From the NCBI RefSeq assembly GCF_001644195.2, contig NZ_LWBL02000007.1:1-52650 (forward strand): a DNA stretch of 52,650 nt, read 5' to 3'. The DNA comes from Bacillus marinisedimentorum. Its GTDB lineage: Bacteria > Bacillota > Bacilli > Bacillales > Bacillaceae_O. Made by a program: the position numbers and the translations under genes. This document shows, one piece after another, positions 42,777 to 49,725 of the stretch. Under the pieces are notes generated by a model, which made no database searches, had not been told where the DNA came from, and saw nothing but the letters and a program-made list of their open reading frames with translations. The number at the start of each line of letters is the position of its first letter. Within the stretch, counting starts at the first letter, position 1.

Positions 42777-43403
42777 TTAGTTTTCAATTTCCTCAAATAC
42801 CCTGTGTGAGATATCTCCTTCAGTGACAATCTTGTATGTTTCACCGTTCAATTCCACTATTGTCAAGCTTGTATCATGAATGAAAGGAGGATCCCACAAT
42901 TTCTCCAGCGGTTCATTTTTAAAGTGGGATAACATTGTCTTGATGACAACCGAATGTGTAACAATCAGGACAGTTCCCGATGAATGATTTTCTCGAAGTG
43001 AAGTTAAAAATTCCAGCACCCTGTTTTTCAAGTCACCAAAGTTCTCACCCGTTTGCGCTGTATATAGGTGAGGTGTATTCCAGAAGCAGTGAAATTGATC
43101 GGAGTAGTGCTTCTCAATAAATGAAACCGTTTTGCCTTCCCATTTCCCCAAGTTGATCTCCTTCAAGTTTTCATCAAAAATGACCGGAATGTCTTTTTCT
43201 GCTTTTATTAAGTCTGCGGTTGACCGCGTCCGTGTACTGGGACTTGAATAAATCGCATCAAACGGAATATCTCTGAGTCTATCCCCAAGCAATACGGCGT
43301 TTCGAATCCCGTTTTCCGTTAACTCGGAATCACGCCATCCCTGCATCCGTTTTTCCGTATTCCATACCGTCTCGCCGTGTCTTGTTATGTACAAAGTTAT
43401 CAA
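42777..43403 (-). CDS. Histidine phosphatase (phosphoglycerate mutase-like) family protein
   Basis: This 208-residue enzyme has the RHGET motif at residues 8-12 (YITRHGETVWN) with catalytic His, the acid residue in LKEINLGKWEGK near 80, and the second His in VLIVTHSVVIKTM near 150. It should remove phosphate from a small metabolite. The start is TTG 43403 with GGAGAGG upstream. It is a single gene; a degraded DinB gene and array B lie upstream of it. Confidence 0.88.
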   Translation of the reverse strand: MITLYITRHGETVWNTEKRMQGWRDSELTENGIRNAVLLGDRLRDIPFDAIYSSPSTRTRSTADLIKAEKDIPVIFDENLKEINLGKWEGKTVSFIEKHYSDQFHCFWNTPHLYTAQTGENFGDLKNRVLEFLTSLRENHSSGTVLIVTHSVVIKTMLSHFKNEPLEKLWDPPFIHDTSLTIVELNGETYKIVTEGDISHRVFEEIEN

Positions 43404-43480
43404 ATTGATCCTCTCCTAAAATGGGATATCCGGAAACAGCCTTTTAAGCACGCCCTAAACCAAATTATACCAAAGGTGCA

Positions 43481-43642
43481 ATGGTTAAGGTAAGGTGGAT
43501 AATAAGAACCGGAGAGGAAGGGAAAGAATACAATTTTTCATATGAAAACATACTTTTTCATGTCATAACGGAGGAAGCGCTTCACATCGGCCAGATACAA
43601 AGTTGGGGTAATGGGGATTGGGTTGAAGCATGTCTTATCTGA
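43481..43642 (+). pseudogene. 3' remnant of a DinB-family gene
   Basis: A 53-codon frame ends with NILFHVITEEALHIGQIQSW and a short tail, which is the C-terminal part of DinB/YfiT-type metal-binding proteins (HxxxH helix). The first 100 or so residues are missing, and no good ribosome site precedes the ATG at 43481. It is a remnant. Confidence 0.6.
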
Positions 43643-43734
43643 TCTGCTGTTCAGGTGATAAAAAGCAGTTCAATGGATGACATTACGCCGGACCATTCCA
43701 GGCAGCAGTTCTGTTTCTCGCAGAATCTCTTTGG

Positions 43735-43978
43735 TTTCGCGCCGTACTCAGGGCTTTTCACGCCATGATACGGCTTTTTCACGCCGAACATGATGGGCGG
43801 ACTAGCCTTGATTCCGCTTTCGCTCCATATCGCCGCCCTTTCACGCGGAACCAGTCCTGTTTCACGCCGCACTCCTGGTCATTCACGCCCGATCTTCTCC
43901 CTTTTGCGCCAAAAGGCCAGTTTCGCGCCGTATACAGAGCTTTTCACGCCTTCACTCGGCTTATTCACGCCGAACATG
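43735..43978. repeat. 21-bp-period degenerate array B (12 units)
   Basis: A TTTTCACGCC-like core recurs with its CGCC (or near) at 43740, 43761, 43782, 43804, 43823, 43844, 43865, 43886, 43907, 43926, 43947 and 43968. Eight of the eleven steps are exactly 21 bp; the others are 19, 19 and 22. It has the same core, step and unit count as array A but lies in the opposite orientation. It sits upstream of the phosphatase gene and downstream of the methyltransferase gene. Confidence 0.85.
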
Positions 43979-44171
43979 GCAGGCAGGCAGGCAAGCCGCT
44001 GTCAATAAAACATGGTACAAAGCCACCCGCCCAATCTTCCGACAATCTCCAAACATAAAAATAATCGCAACACCGTTCATCCTTAGGGTTTGAGAGCAGC
44101 ACAAAAAAACCGATTGCTGATAACTCTAAATTTAGCCAAGGAACATCTGTGTGTTATGAATGAGTTAGATT

Positions 44172-44203
44172 GAAACAAAGCCGGAAACAGTTTCCGCTTT
44201 GTT
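44172..44203 (+). terminator. Orphan terminator-like hairpin
   Basis: AAACAAAGC.GGAAA pairs with TTTCC.GCTTTGTTT. No intact gene ends here on either strand, so it may belong to a lost gene. The space 43979-44331 holds nothing else I can support. Confidence 0.55.
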
Positions 44204-44331
44204 TGTTAATGACAGATGTATGCTAAATGGCGGCGAGTAAGAAACAAATGATCATACCGTTCAAAGCATGAATTCAGTGAATCAATCTTATACTCTCACC
44301 GCCATCGTATTGTTGTACATAATGAATAACT

Positions 44332-44958
44332 TCAGGCTTTCTTTTTGCCCATTACGGCAATTGTATGAAACTGCCTTGAATTTGGACCTTTTACTATTTG
44401 AACATCAACACAGGAATACGTTTCCATTGAAGGGATAAGTTTTTCTTCTACAAGTGTATTTACCCCCTCCCAGATTTCATCGTTTTTGCCATTGGTGAGA
44501 GTGACAATAAATGAACCGCCTGGTTTTAATACTCTCATTATTTCTGACACCGTTTCGGGGAAATCATCCCAGAAGTAAATTGTATGTATGCTAAAAACCT
44601 TGTCAAATTGCTTGTCCTGGAACGGCAAGCTGTTCATGCCAGCTTTCACAAACTTTGCTCTTTTTCCTAGTTCTTTTTTGTTTCTTCTTTTAGCTGAGCG
44701 TATCATAACAGGTGAAAGATCGAGCCCTACTACTTGTTCCACTGCAAAACGCTCAAGTATGAGCTTCACTGCTAAACCCGCACCACACCCAAGATCCAGT
44801 ACACTCTCGCCCTGTTGTAATTTCATCAGCTCAATCGTCCATCTCGTTTCCGGTTCATGTTGACGGACCATTTTTTCACCGATGTACATTCCTAAAAGAC
44901 CTTTAGGTGTTTTATAGTGGTTATCAATATATGCTTTAGTCCTATCAATTAACTTCAT
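44332..44958 (-). CDS. Class I SAM-dependent methyltransferase
   Basis: This 208-residue enzyme has the SAM loop VLDLGCGAGLAVKLI near 52, VVGLDLSPVMI near 75 and the motif FDKVFSIHTIYFWDD near 112. It belongs to the broad UbiE/Methyltransf_11 group. I start it at ATG 44958 (MKLIDRTKAYIDNHY), which has AAGGCGG 6 bases upstream; the frame reaches 45048 without a site. The acceptor is unknown. Confidence 0.87.
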   Translation of the reverse strand: MKLIDRTKAYIDNHYKTPKGLLGMYIGEKMVRQHEPETRWTIELMKLQQGESVLDLGCGAGLAVKLILERFAVEQVVGLDLSPVMIRSAKRRNKKELGKRAKFVKAGMNSLPFQDKQFDKVFSIHTIYFWDDFPETVSEIMRVLKPGGSFIVTLTNGKNDEIWEGVNTLVEEKLIPSMETYSCVDVQIVKGPNSRQFHTIAVMGKKKA

Positions 44959-45238
44959 CATCCACCGCCTTGTAGAAAGACCTTTTAAATTACATTCTCT
45001 ACAATACAGTTCAATCCTTCTCCGACTTAACTCCCTTCCATAACTCACTTAAACGGAATTTGAATTTTCGAAGTCACAATAAACGATATGATAATAAAAC
45101 GGAATTAAATTCCAAATATAGAAACATATGATACACTTAGATTATCTAAATTTACTGTATAAAGGGGATTTCTTTATTCAACTAACGGGCAGGTTAGTGG
45201 AAGTATGCAGTTTTATACCTTTTAAGGAGTAGATACTT

Positions 45239-45703
45239 ATGAAGGTAGATGTAGTAAAGAAGAGAAAAATCCAACAAAAATACAGAGAAAAAATGAAGAT
45301 GAAAAAAGTAGGTCCAAAAGACTTACTTGAAGCCGTTGTTGTAATTTCTTGTTTGTTTATAGTTATGACACCAATTATTTTTATGGAAGAAGATTATGTT
45401 AATAGTTCGATAGAGGATAAATGGATGAGAGTTATTCCTGCAATTGATAATGAATTAATAAGCGCTTCATATTATACAGGTGTTGCCATCGACTTTAATC
45501 CTAAACCAATAAAAATCATTGTGAGAACAAATATTAGTGATACTGGCTTAAACGCTGAAAAAACACAAGGTGAGTTGATTAATGTAGTAAACAACATTAT
45601 TAAATTAAATAAATTACCCACCTTACTTGAAAAAGATGAAACATATGAAATTATTATAGAAGGAACAAAATATAAAGAATTAAAGCGTGAAGTGTATCGA
45701 TGA
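45239..45703 (+). CDS. AT-rich orphan gene, single-pass membrane protein
   Basis: This 154-residue protein has a very basic N-terminus (KKRKIQQKYREKMKMKK), one membrane segment at about 31-50 and an outside domain of about 100 residues. I recognise no family. Its DNA is clearly more AT-rich than its neighbours, with Asn, Ile and Lys codons in ATA/AAT/AAA form, which suggests recent transfer. GGAG precedes the ATG by about 12 bases, and a strong terminator follows. Confidence 0.65.
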   Translation: MKVDVVKKRKIQQKYREKMKMKKVGPKDLLEAVVVISCLFIVMTPIIFMEEDYVNSSIEDKWMRVIPAIDNELISASYYTGVAIDFNPKPIKIIVRTNISDTGLNAEKTQGELINVVNNIIKLNKLPTLLEKDETYEIIIEGTKYKELKREVYR

Positions 45704-45765
45704 GCGATTTTTTTATTATATTGTTAAACTGAGGGGGGCGTTAGTTCGATAAGACAATAAAACTA

Positions 45766-45803
45766 AACAGAACTTCCGGTTTTATGGAAGTTCTGTTTTT
45801 TTC
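45766..45803 (+). terminator. Terminator of the AT-rich orphan gene
   Basis: ACAGAACTTCC pairs with GGAAGTTCTGT across GGTTTTAT-type bases and is followed by TTTTTTT. Confidence 0.9.
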
Positions 45804-45810
45804 TATAAAT

Positions 45811-45833
45811 ATCAACATTAAACTTTAACAGAC
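45811..45833 (+). repeat. Solo tail of the dispersed GC-rich repeat
   Basis: ATCAACATTAAACTTTAACA and the next three bases match the tail at 47-70 without the 129-bp body. Confidence 0.55.
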
Positions 45834-45966
45834 ATCCATGCAAAATTTTTGGCACATAAATGAATGAAATATCTACAAAGGCAAGGCCCTCCACATCTAA
45901 AAGTTATCCACAGATATTTCAGGGTAGAGCCAATAAAATAAAAAAGGGATACCTATTCACGCACAA

Positions 45967-46095
45967 GTTGATTGGAGCGGAAGGGGCTCGACTCCGGCGG
46001 GAGCAGCGGGACAGGTGAGACCCCGCAAGAGTGCCAGCGATGAGGAGGCTCACCGCCCGCCCCGCGGAAAGCGAGCCCCTGCAGCGGAAATCAAC
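45967..46095. repeat. Complete copy of the 129-bp GC-rich dispersed repeat
   Basis: The element begins GTTGATT and ends AATCAAC, a terminal inverted repeat. Inside, GGGGCTCG (45983-45990) pairs with CGAGCCCC (46072-46079) and GGTGAG (46014-46019) with CTCACC (46049-46054), so it can fold into a branched structure. It has no gene. Parts of two more copies form the ends of the window. Elements of this kind are widespread in Bacillaceae genomes. Confidence 0.85.
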
Positions 46096-46236
46096 ACCCC
46101 GGTTTAAAACGCCCTACTAATGCCACCACAACCCTGTTTCGTTATAGATTAAGGAATAACGTTTAATTATGAAACCAAATATTCTGAGTGTCTCAACGGT
46201 TTCCACTTTTTGTTTTTACTCTGCTTAGCGATTTAC

Positions 46237-46257
46237 CAACAACAAACTTTAACAGAC
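46237..46257 (+). repeat. Solo tail of the dispersed GC-rich repeat
   Basis: CAACAACAAACTTTAACAGA repeats the tail seen at 47-70 and 45811, again without the body. It lies just before the terminator of the Gre-type gene. Confidence 0.5.
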
Positions 46258-46266
46258 AGAGCCTAT

Positions 46267-46302
46267 AAAAAAAGAGGCCCACCTTTTACTGGCAAGCCCC
46301 TT
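46267..46302 (-). terminator. Terminator of the Gre-type factor gene
   Basis: GGGGCTTGCC pairs with GGTGGGCCTC, with several G-T pairs, and is followed by TTTTTTTAT on the minus strand. Confidence 0.75.
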
Positions 46303-46328
46303 GAAGAACTTTATCTTTAAACAGTATT

Positions 46329-46829
46329 TTACTGATGCCCTGCTTCGTCCCATGTACTATACATCTCTATAACCTTGCACTTCACTTTTCCAGAAGGAAC
46401 TGACAAAATGGTTTCCTCACCAGTTTTTAATCCTATCAACTTCATCGCAATTGGTGTACCATAGAAAAGTTTGTTTTCCTCTATATTCGATTCACCGTAT
46501 CCGACGATTTCATAAATTTCTTCTTCCAAAAAATCTGGATACTCAAACGAACACTTCACGATCGAGCCGATCTCGACTTTTTCCGTGTTACGCGAATCAA
46601 ACTTAATAAGTTCAGCATTTTTATACGTATTTTTAACTTCGCGAATGCGTTCTTCCAATATACGTTCTTCTTGCTCTAATTTATGAAAATTGGGATTGGC
46701 TAACTTGTCATCGCCGCAAGCATGATAGGCACTATTTTTATCCATACGCACTTGCTTTAAACGTTGTTCAAAATCGGCTATTTGCTGAAGAATCAATTGC
46801 TCTCCCTTAGGTGTGATTTTAACTGGCAT
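46329..46829 (-). CDS. GreA/GreB-family transcription factor
   Basis: This 166-residue protein has a coiled-coil N-terminus (1-80) and the FKBP-like GreA/B C-terminal domain (VEIGSIVKCSFEYPDFLEEEIYEIVGYGE, PIAMKLIGLKTGEETILSVPSGKVKCKVIEM). The tip of the coiled coil is unusual. GreA has DLSENAEY with two acidic residues that reach into polymerase; here the region reads MDKNSAYHACGDDKLANP. It may be a Gre paralogue with a changed role. It is a single gene with its own terminator. Confidence 0.85.
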   Translation of the reverse strand: MPVKITPKGEQLILQQIADFEQRLKQVRMDKNSAYHACGDDKLANPNFHKLEQEERILEERIREVKNTYKNAELIKFDSRNTEKVEIGSIVKCSFEYPDFLEEEIYEIVGYGESNIEENKLFYGTPIAMKLIGLKTGEETILSVPSGKVKCKVIEMYSTWDEAGHQ

Positions 46830-47057
46830 ATTGCGCTCCTTTACTATTCAGGCATACTTTTTCCTTCTAAGTATTTGCGTGTTACAAAAGTGAACTTAAT
46901 CCAAACTCTTTCAAGGCCGTTTATTTCTCACCAAATACCTAAGCTCTATTCTTTGTTCAAAACCTTCATCGGTTTCCTTAATTTCAAAACTCTCATTGCT
47001 ATTGCTGGATGTAAACCCTCAGAAACTTGCCCGCCAGCCATCCTATTATACATCCTC

Positions 47058-47198
47058 TTATAGCGCATGTTCAAAAGGGGGGTCTTCTGGTCTTCTGGTC
47101 ATCTGCTCCATCGGCCAGCGGGTCCCGCAGGCTTCACACAACTCAGTTCTGTAAGGATTCTCATGGCCGCATTCGCACGCAACTTGTTTACTTTTCAT
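47058..47198 (-). pseudogene. resB: N-terminal zinc-ribbon remnant of a ResB-like protein
   Basis: The 46-residue frame has CECGHENPYRTELCEACGTR, the zinc-ribbon start I recognise from ResB cytochrome c biogenesis proteins of Bacillus. It follows resA in the same direction, as in resABC. The membrane domain of about 480 residues is missing: the frame stops at 47058, and one base aside MRYKR restarts, like the RMRYEG that follows in ResB. A duplicated 8-bp step (CCAGAAGA-type) lies just before. A functional zinc-ribbon peptide cannot be excluded. Confidence 0.55.
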
Positions 47199-47236
47199 TT
47201 TTAACCCCCGTCACTACCCAAATATCCCCTGGATGT

Positions 47237-47761
47237 TTATGGTTCTATCCTTTTCATGTAGTCCGCAACTTCTTGCTCAGACATGCTTGCGGTTATTTTA
47301 TCGACGATTTTGCCGTCTTTATCAATTAAAAAGGTCGTCGGCAGCGGATTGACTCCATAAGCATCCAATACTTCACCCTTATCAATCACAATTGGGAACG
47401 TCAGGCCGTATGTATTGGCGAACCGATTGACGGCAAGTTTCGTTTCATCGACATTCACTGCAATAATTTCCACGCCTCTGTCTTTGAAAACTTCATACTG
47501 GCTTTGCATGTAAGGCATTTCCTCTTTGCACGGTTCGCACCATGTACCCCAGAAGTTGAGGAATACCCCTTTTCCTCTTAGCTCGGCCAGTTCAACCCGG
47601 TTGCCTTCCATATCCGTCAGCACGAAGTTCGGGGCCGGGTCTCCTATTCCGACTACATCTTTACTATTAAAAAAGTTGGTATAGAGCGTAAATCCAAGCG
47701 CTCCAAATAGAATAGCAAGAACAGCTATCCGAAACAACTGGCGATTTCTCTTTTTCTGCAC
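47237..47761 (-). CDS. resA: Thiol-disulfide oxidoreductase ResA
   Basis: This 174-residue protein is membrane-anchored by an N-terminal segment (residues 9-27) with its thioredoxin domain outside. The active site is CEPC in FWGTWCEPCKEEMPYM, as in B. subtilis ResA (179 residues, CEPC). It should reduce the heme-binding cysteines of apocytochrome c. The cis-Pro region is NPLPTTFLIDKDG. In B. subtilis it is followed by resB and resC; here only a zinc-ribbon remnant follows, so this may be a second, relocated copy. Confidence 0.9.
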   Translation of the reverse strand: MQKKRNRQLFRIAVLAILFGALGFTLYTNFFNSKDVVGIGDPAPNFVLTDMEGNRVELAELRGKGVFLNFWGTWCEPCKEEMPYMQSQYEVFKDRGVEIIAVNVDETKLAVNRFANTYGLTFPIVIDKGEVLDAYGVNPLPTTFLIDKDGKIVDKITASMSEQEVADYMKRIEP

Positions 47762-47810
47762 ATGATCCCCCCTGGCAGCGTTTCTTTATATTCTTTTTAC
47801 TCCCTTTTAA

Positions 47811-47838
47811 ATGGACTTTGAACAGTAAGGAAGTCCAT
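47811..47838. repeat. Inverted repeat upstream of resA
   Basis: ATGGACTT at 47811-47818 and AAGTCCAT at 47831-47838 are perfect inverted arms 12 bases apart, about 50-75 bases before the resA start. They could be an operator. The rest of the 322-bp space to the next gene holds one repeat tail and a terminator. Confidence 0.4.
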
Positions 47839-48010
47839 AAAAATGATATCGGACTTCATCCCTCCCAGTTCAAGGAAATCATTCTGTCACTGTGTCAAAG
47901 TTAGCAAATAATTATGCAATTTTTGTGCAATTGAAAAGACACCTCACGAAGAAGATTGACTTTTATTTTCGAGGAGTCTCGCACCTTCCACTCCAATTAA
48001 CTAGAGAAAA

Positions 48011-48034
48011 AATCAACATTGAGCTTTAACACAG
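48011..48034 (+). repeat. Solo tail of the dispersed GC-rich repeat
   Basis: AATCAACATTGAGCTTTAAC followed by ACAG repeats the tail seen at 47-70, 45811 and 46237. Confidence 0.5.
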
Positions 48035-48041
48035 CCTTATT

Positions 48042-48078
48042 AAAAAAAGGATGCCACTATTTTTTATGTAGGCATCCT
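48042..48078 (-). terminator. Terminator of the SHOCT protein gene
   Basis: AGGATGCC pairs with GGCATCCT across 14 bases and is followed by TTTTTTTAAT on the minus strand. Confidence 0.8.
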
Positions 48079-48083
48079 GTGCA

Positions 48084-48320
48084 TTAATTATCCAAATCCA
48101 ATTTTGCTTTTTTGCGTTCAAATTCTTCTTCTGTAATTTCTCCTTTGGCGTATCGTTCTTTCAATATATCCAGTGAACCGGATTGATTTTGCTTCCGATT
48201 GCCATCATTGTTTCTCATAAAATACATGATGCCGACAGCTATGAGAATAACAACAAGAAGTGGTACAAACCAGCCGCCTGTCATTCCCCAGCCGCCGTTC
48301 ATCATACCTCCGCCGCCCAT
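48084..48320 (-). CDS. Small SHOCT-domain membrane protein
   Basis: This 78-residue protein has a Gly/Met-rich N-terminus (MGGGGMMNGGWGMTGGW), one membrane segment at about 18-35 and a C-terminal SHOCT motif (LDILKERYAKGEITEEEFERKKAKL). Such proteins are often found next to copper genes. The Met-rich outside tail could touch Cu(I). It lies between resA and a Met/His-rich secreted protein, close to a multicopper oxidase. Confidence 0.85.
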   Translation of the reverse strand: MGGGGMMNGGWGMTGGWFVPLLVVILIAVGIMYFMRNNDGNRKQNQSGSLDILKERYAKGEITEEEFERKKAKLDLDN

Positions 48321-48647
48321 GCAATTTCACTCCTTAATCGTATTAATAGGCTTCAATTACTTCTTTCCCAGCTTATGTTGATCCAACCTTTAGTTTTCTA
48401 TTCGCTTGATTTCAACTTAATAGGAAGTTTTGACATTTCAAATTGGAATTACCGCTTAAACAGGCGGCTTTTATGATTCAGTCATTTTTCAAAAAGAGTC
48501 GGTGTCCCTGCTACATGTTGTTAACTGTTTATCGTATGTTGTTCATTCAAAGACAATAGCGATGAGGAGAATCCATTCCCGGCCTACTCAGTTTATCATC
48601 AGGTTATCTCTATTCTGCTGATTGACACTTCACGAAAAGACTATTAT
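48321..48647. other. Intergenic region in the copper/redox cluster
   Basis: No gene and no clear operator seen. I looked for CsoR-, CueR- and CopY-type copper operators without success. Confidence 0.35.
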
Positions 48648-48965
48648 TCAGTCTATAAACCCTCCCATTCCTCCTGAATGCATGTCTTCAACCCCACTCC
48701 AGTTGCCCTCATGCATTTGTTCGAAGTTTTTGCTTGGAGCGGCCCCATTTGTACCATGCATGTAATTGTACATTTCTTTTATCTCTTCTTTGGACCACCC
48801 AGGGTGCATCTGCTCCATATAGTTTTGCATCTGTCCAAAATTAAATATTCCCTGGCCCTCTCCATTCGATTGAATAGCTGCCCCGTCACCGTGAGCCATG
48901 GCTGTGGTCGCTCCTCCTGCAACCAGTCCAGCCGCCAGTATGCCAATAAGAACTTTATTCTTCAT
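48648..48965 (-). CDS. Small secreted Met/His-rich protein
   Basis: This 105-residue protein has a Sec signal (VLIGILAAGLVAGGATTAMA, cleavage near residue 24). The mature part is rich in Met and His (QMQNYMEQMHPGWSKEEIKE, MHGTNGA, MHEGN, MHSGGMGG), a composition seen in periplasmic-type copper binders. It has no cysteines. Some databases mislabel such proteins as dehydrogenases. A copper role is inferred from composition and from the multicopper oxidase nearby. Confidence 0.75.
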   Translation of the reverse strand: MKNKVLIGILAAGLVAGGATTAMAHGDGAAIQSNGEGQGIFNFGQMQNYMEQMHPGWSKEEIKEMYNYMHGTNGAAPSKNFEQMHEGNWSGVEDMHSGGMGGFID

Positions 48966-49173
48966 TTACCCTCTCTCCTTTCTGATCTGACTTCATTTTC
49001 ACTTTAATTTATCGAGAAAGTTTGCAAAAACAGTTAACAATTTCTGACGAAAGTCTGTATATCTTTACTCAACTTTTTTTACATCTGATTAATCAACAGG
49101 TTACCGGGAATTTATGAAGATCAAAAAGAAAGGAGTGAATGAAATGATGAAATGACAGATGTGGCATTGATGG

Positions 49174-49442
49174 GTGAGCACCTGCCCTGCACGAAGGGAT
49201 CATCCAGCGTTTAAGCACTGCATGACGCACATTGAAGATCAGTCACTGAAGAAAGCAGCGGAGGAACAGGTGGAAATCATGGTTGACCATGTGAAAAAAA
49301 TGGCCCCATTCCTTTATGAAAAAAAGCGGAGGATATCTCCCTCTCAGCCAAAGTAAGCGGAGAAAACCATTCGATCCTTACAGACAGGGCCCTTCCACTT
49401 GATGGATTGTTTACGGCAAAAGCGATGTCAAAAGAAAATTGA
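49174..49442 (+). pseudogene. Frameshifted gene of unknown family
   Basis: One frame gives HPAFKHCMTHIEDQSLKKAA and on to MAPFLYEKK. After the seven A near 49320, a second frame continues with AEDISLSAKVSGENHSILTD and on to FTAKAMSKEN, ending at 49442. Joined, they form one helical, acidic protein of about 90 residues, but the 5' end also has stops and no good start. It is either a remnant or a sequencing slip in the A run. A terminator follows at once. Confidence 0.5.
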
Positions 49443-49453
49443 CTAACATCCCT

Positions 49454-49482
49454 AAAAAGGCAGCCGGCAAGGCTGCCTTACC
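49454..49482 (+). terminator. Terminator after the 49174 remnant
   Basis: AAGGCAGCC pairs with GGCTGCCTT across four bases; the T run is short (TTACCTTG). Confidence 0.65.
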
Positions 49483-49584
49483 TTGTTCACATATTGTCAT
49501 GATAGCGGGTTTATTACAAATAGAGTTGTGAAATTTAATATAGATATCCATTTATCCATTACCGTACCGGAAAGGAGGGAGTTT

Positions 49585-49710
49585 ATGGGAATGCAGGGCA
49601 TGATGAGCCAGGCAATGGGGTTTGGAATCCTCGCTTATATTGTCAACTTGCTTGTCATGGGAGCAGTTGTCTACATTGCTGTCAGACTGGCCTTGAAAAA
49701 CAACAAATGA
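49585..49710 (+). CDS. Small membrane protein, 41 residues, before the multicopper oxidase
   Basis: MGMQGMMSQAMGFGILAYIV continues into LLVMGAVVYIAVRLALKNNK. It has a Met-rich outer end and one membrane segment. GGAGGG lies 6 bases before ATG 49585; the frame extends further upstream without a site. It ends 15 bases before the multicopper oxidase start, so both are probably made from one mRNA. Its Met-rich start resembles that of the SHOCT protein nearby. Confidence 0.75.
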   Translation: MGMQGMMSQAMGFGILAYIVNLLVMGAVVYIAVRLALKNNK

Positions 49711-49725
49711 TAAGGGGTTATGAGC

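Noticed and set aside
43765-44058. 97-codon frame with heptad-like FHAEHDG / FTPHSWS / FTPDLLP repeats over array B
   Set aside because: The repeat follows from 21 being divisible by three. Steps of 19 and 22 bp would break a selected frame, there is no ribosome site, and array A gives no matching protein.
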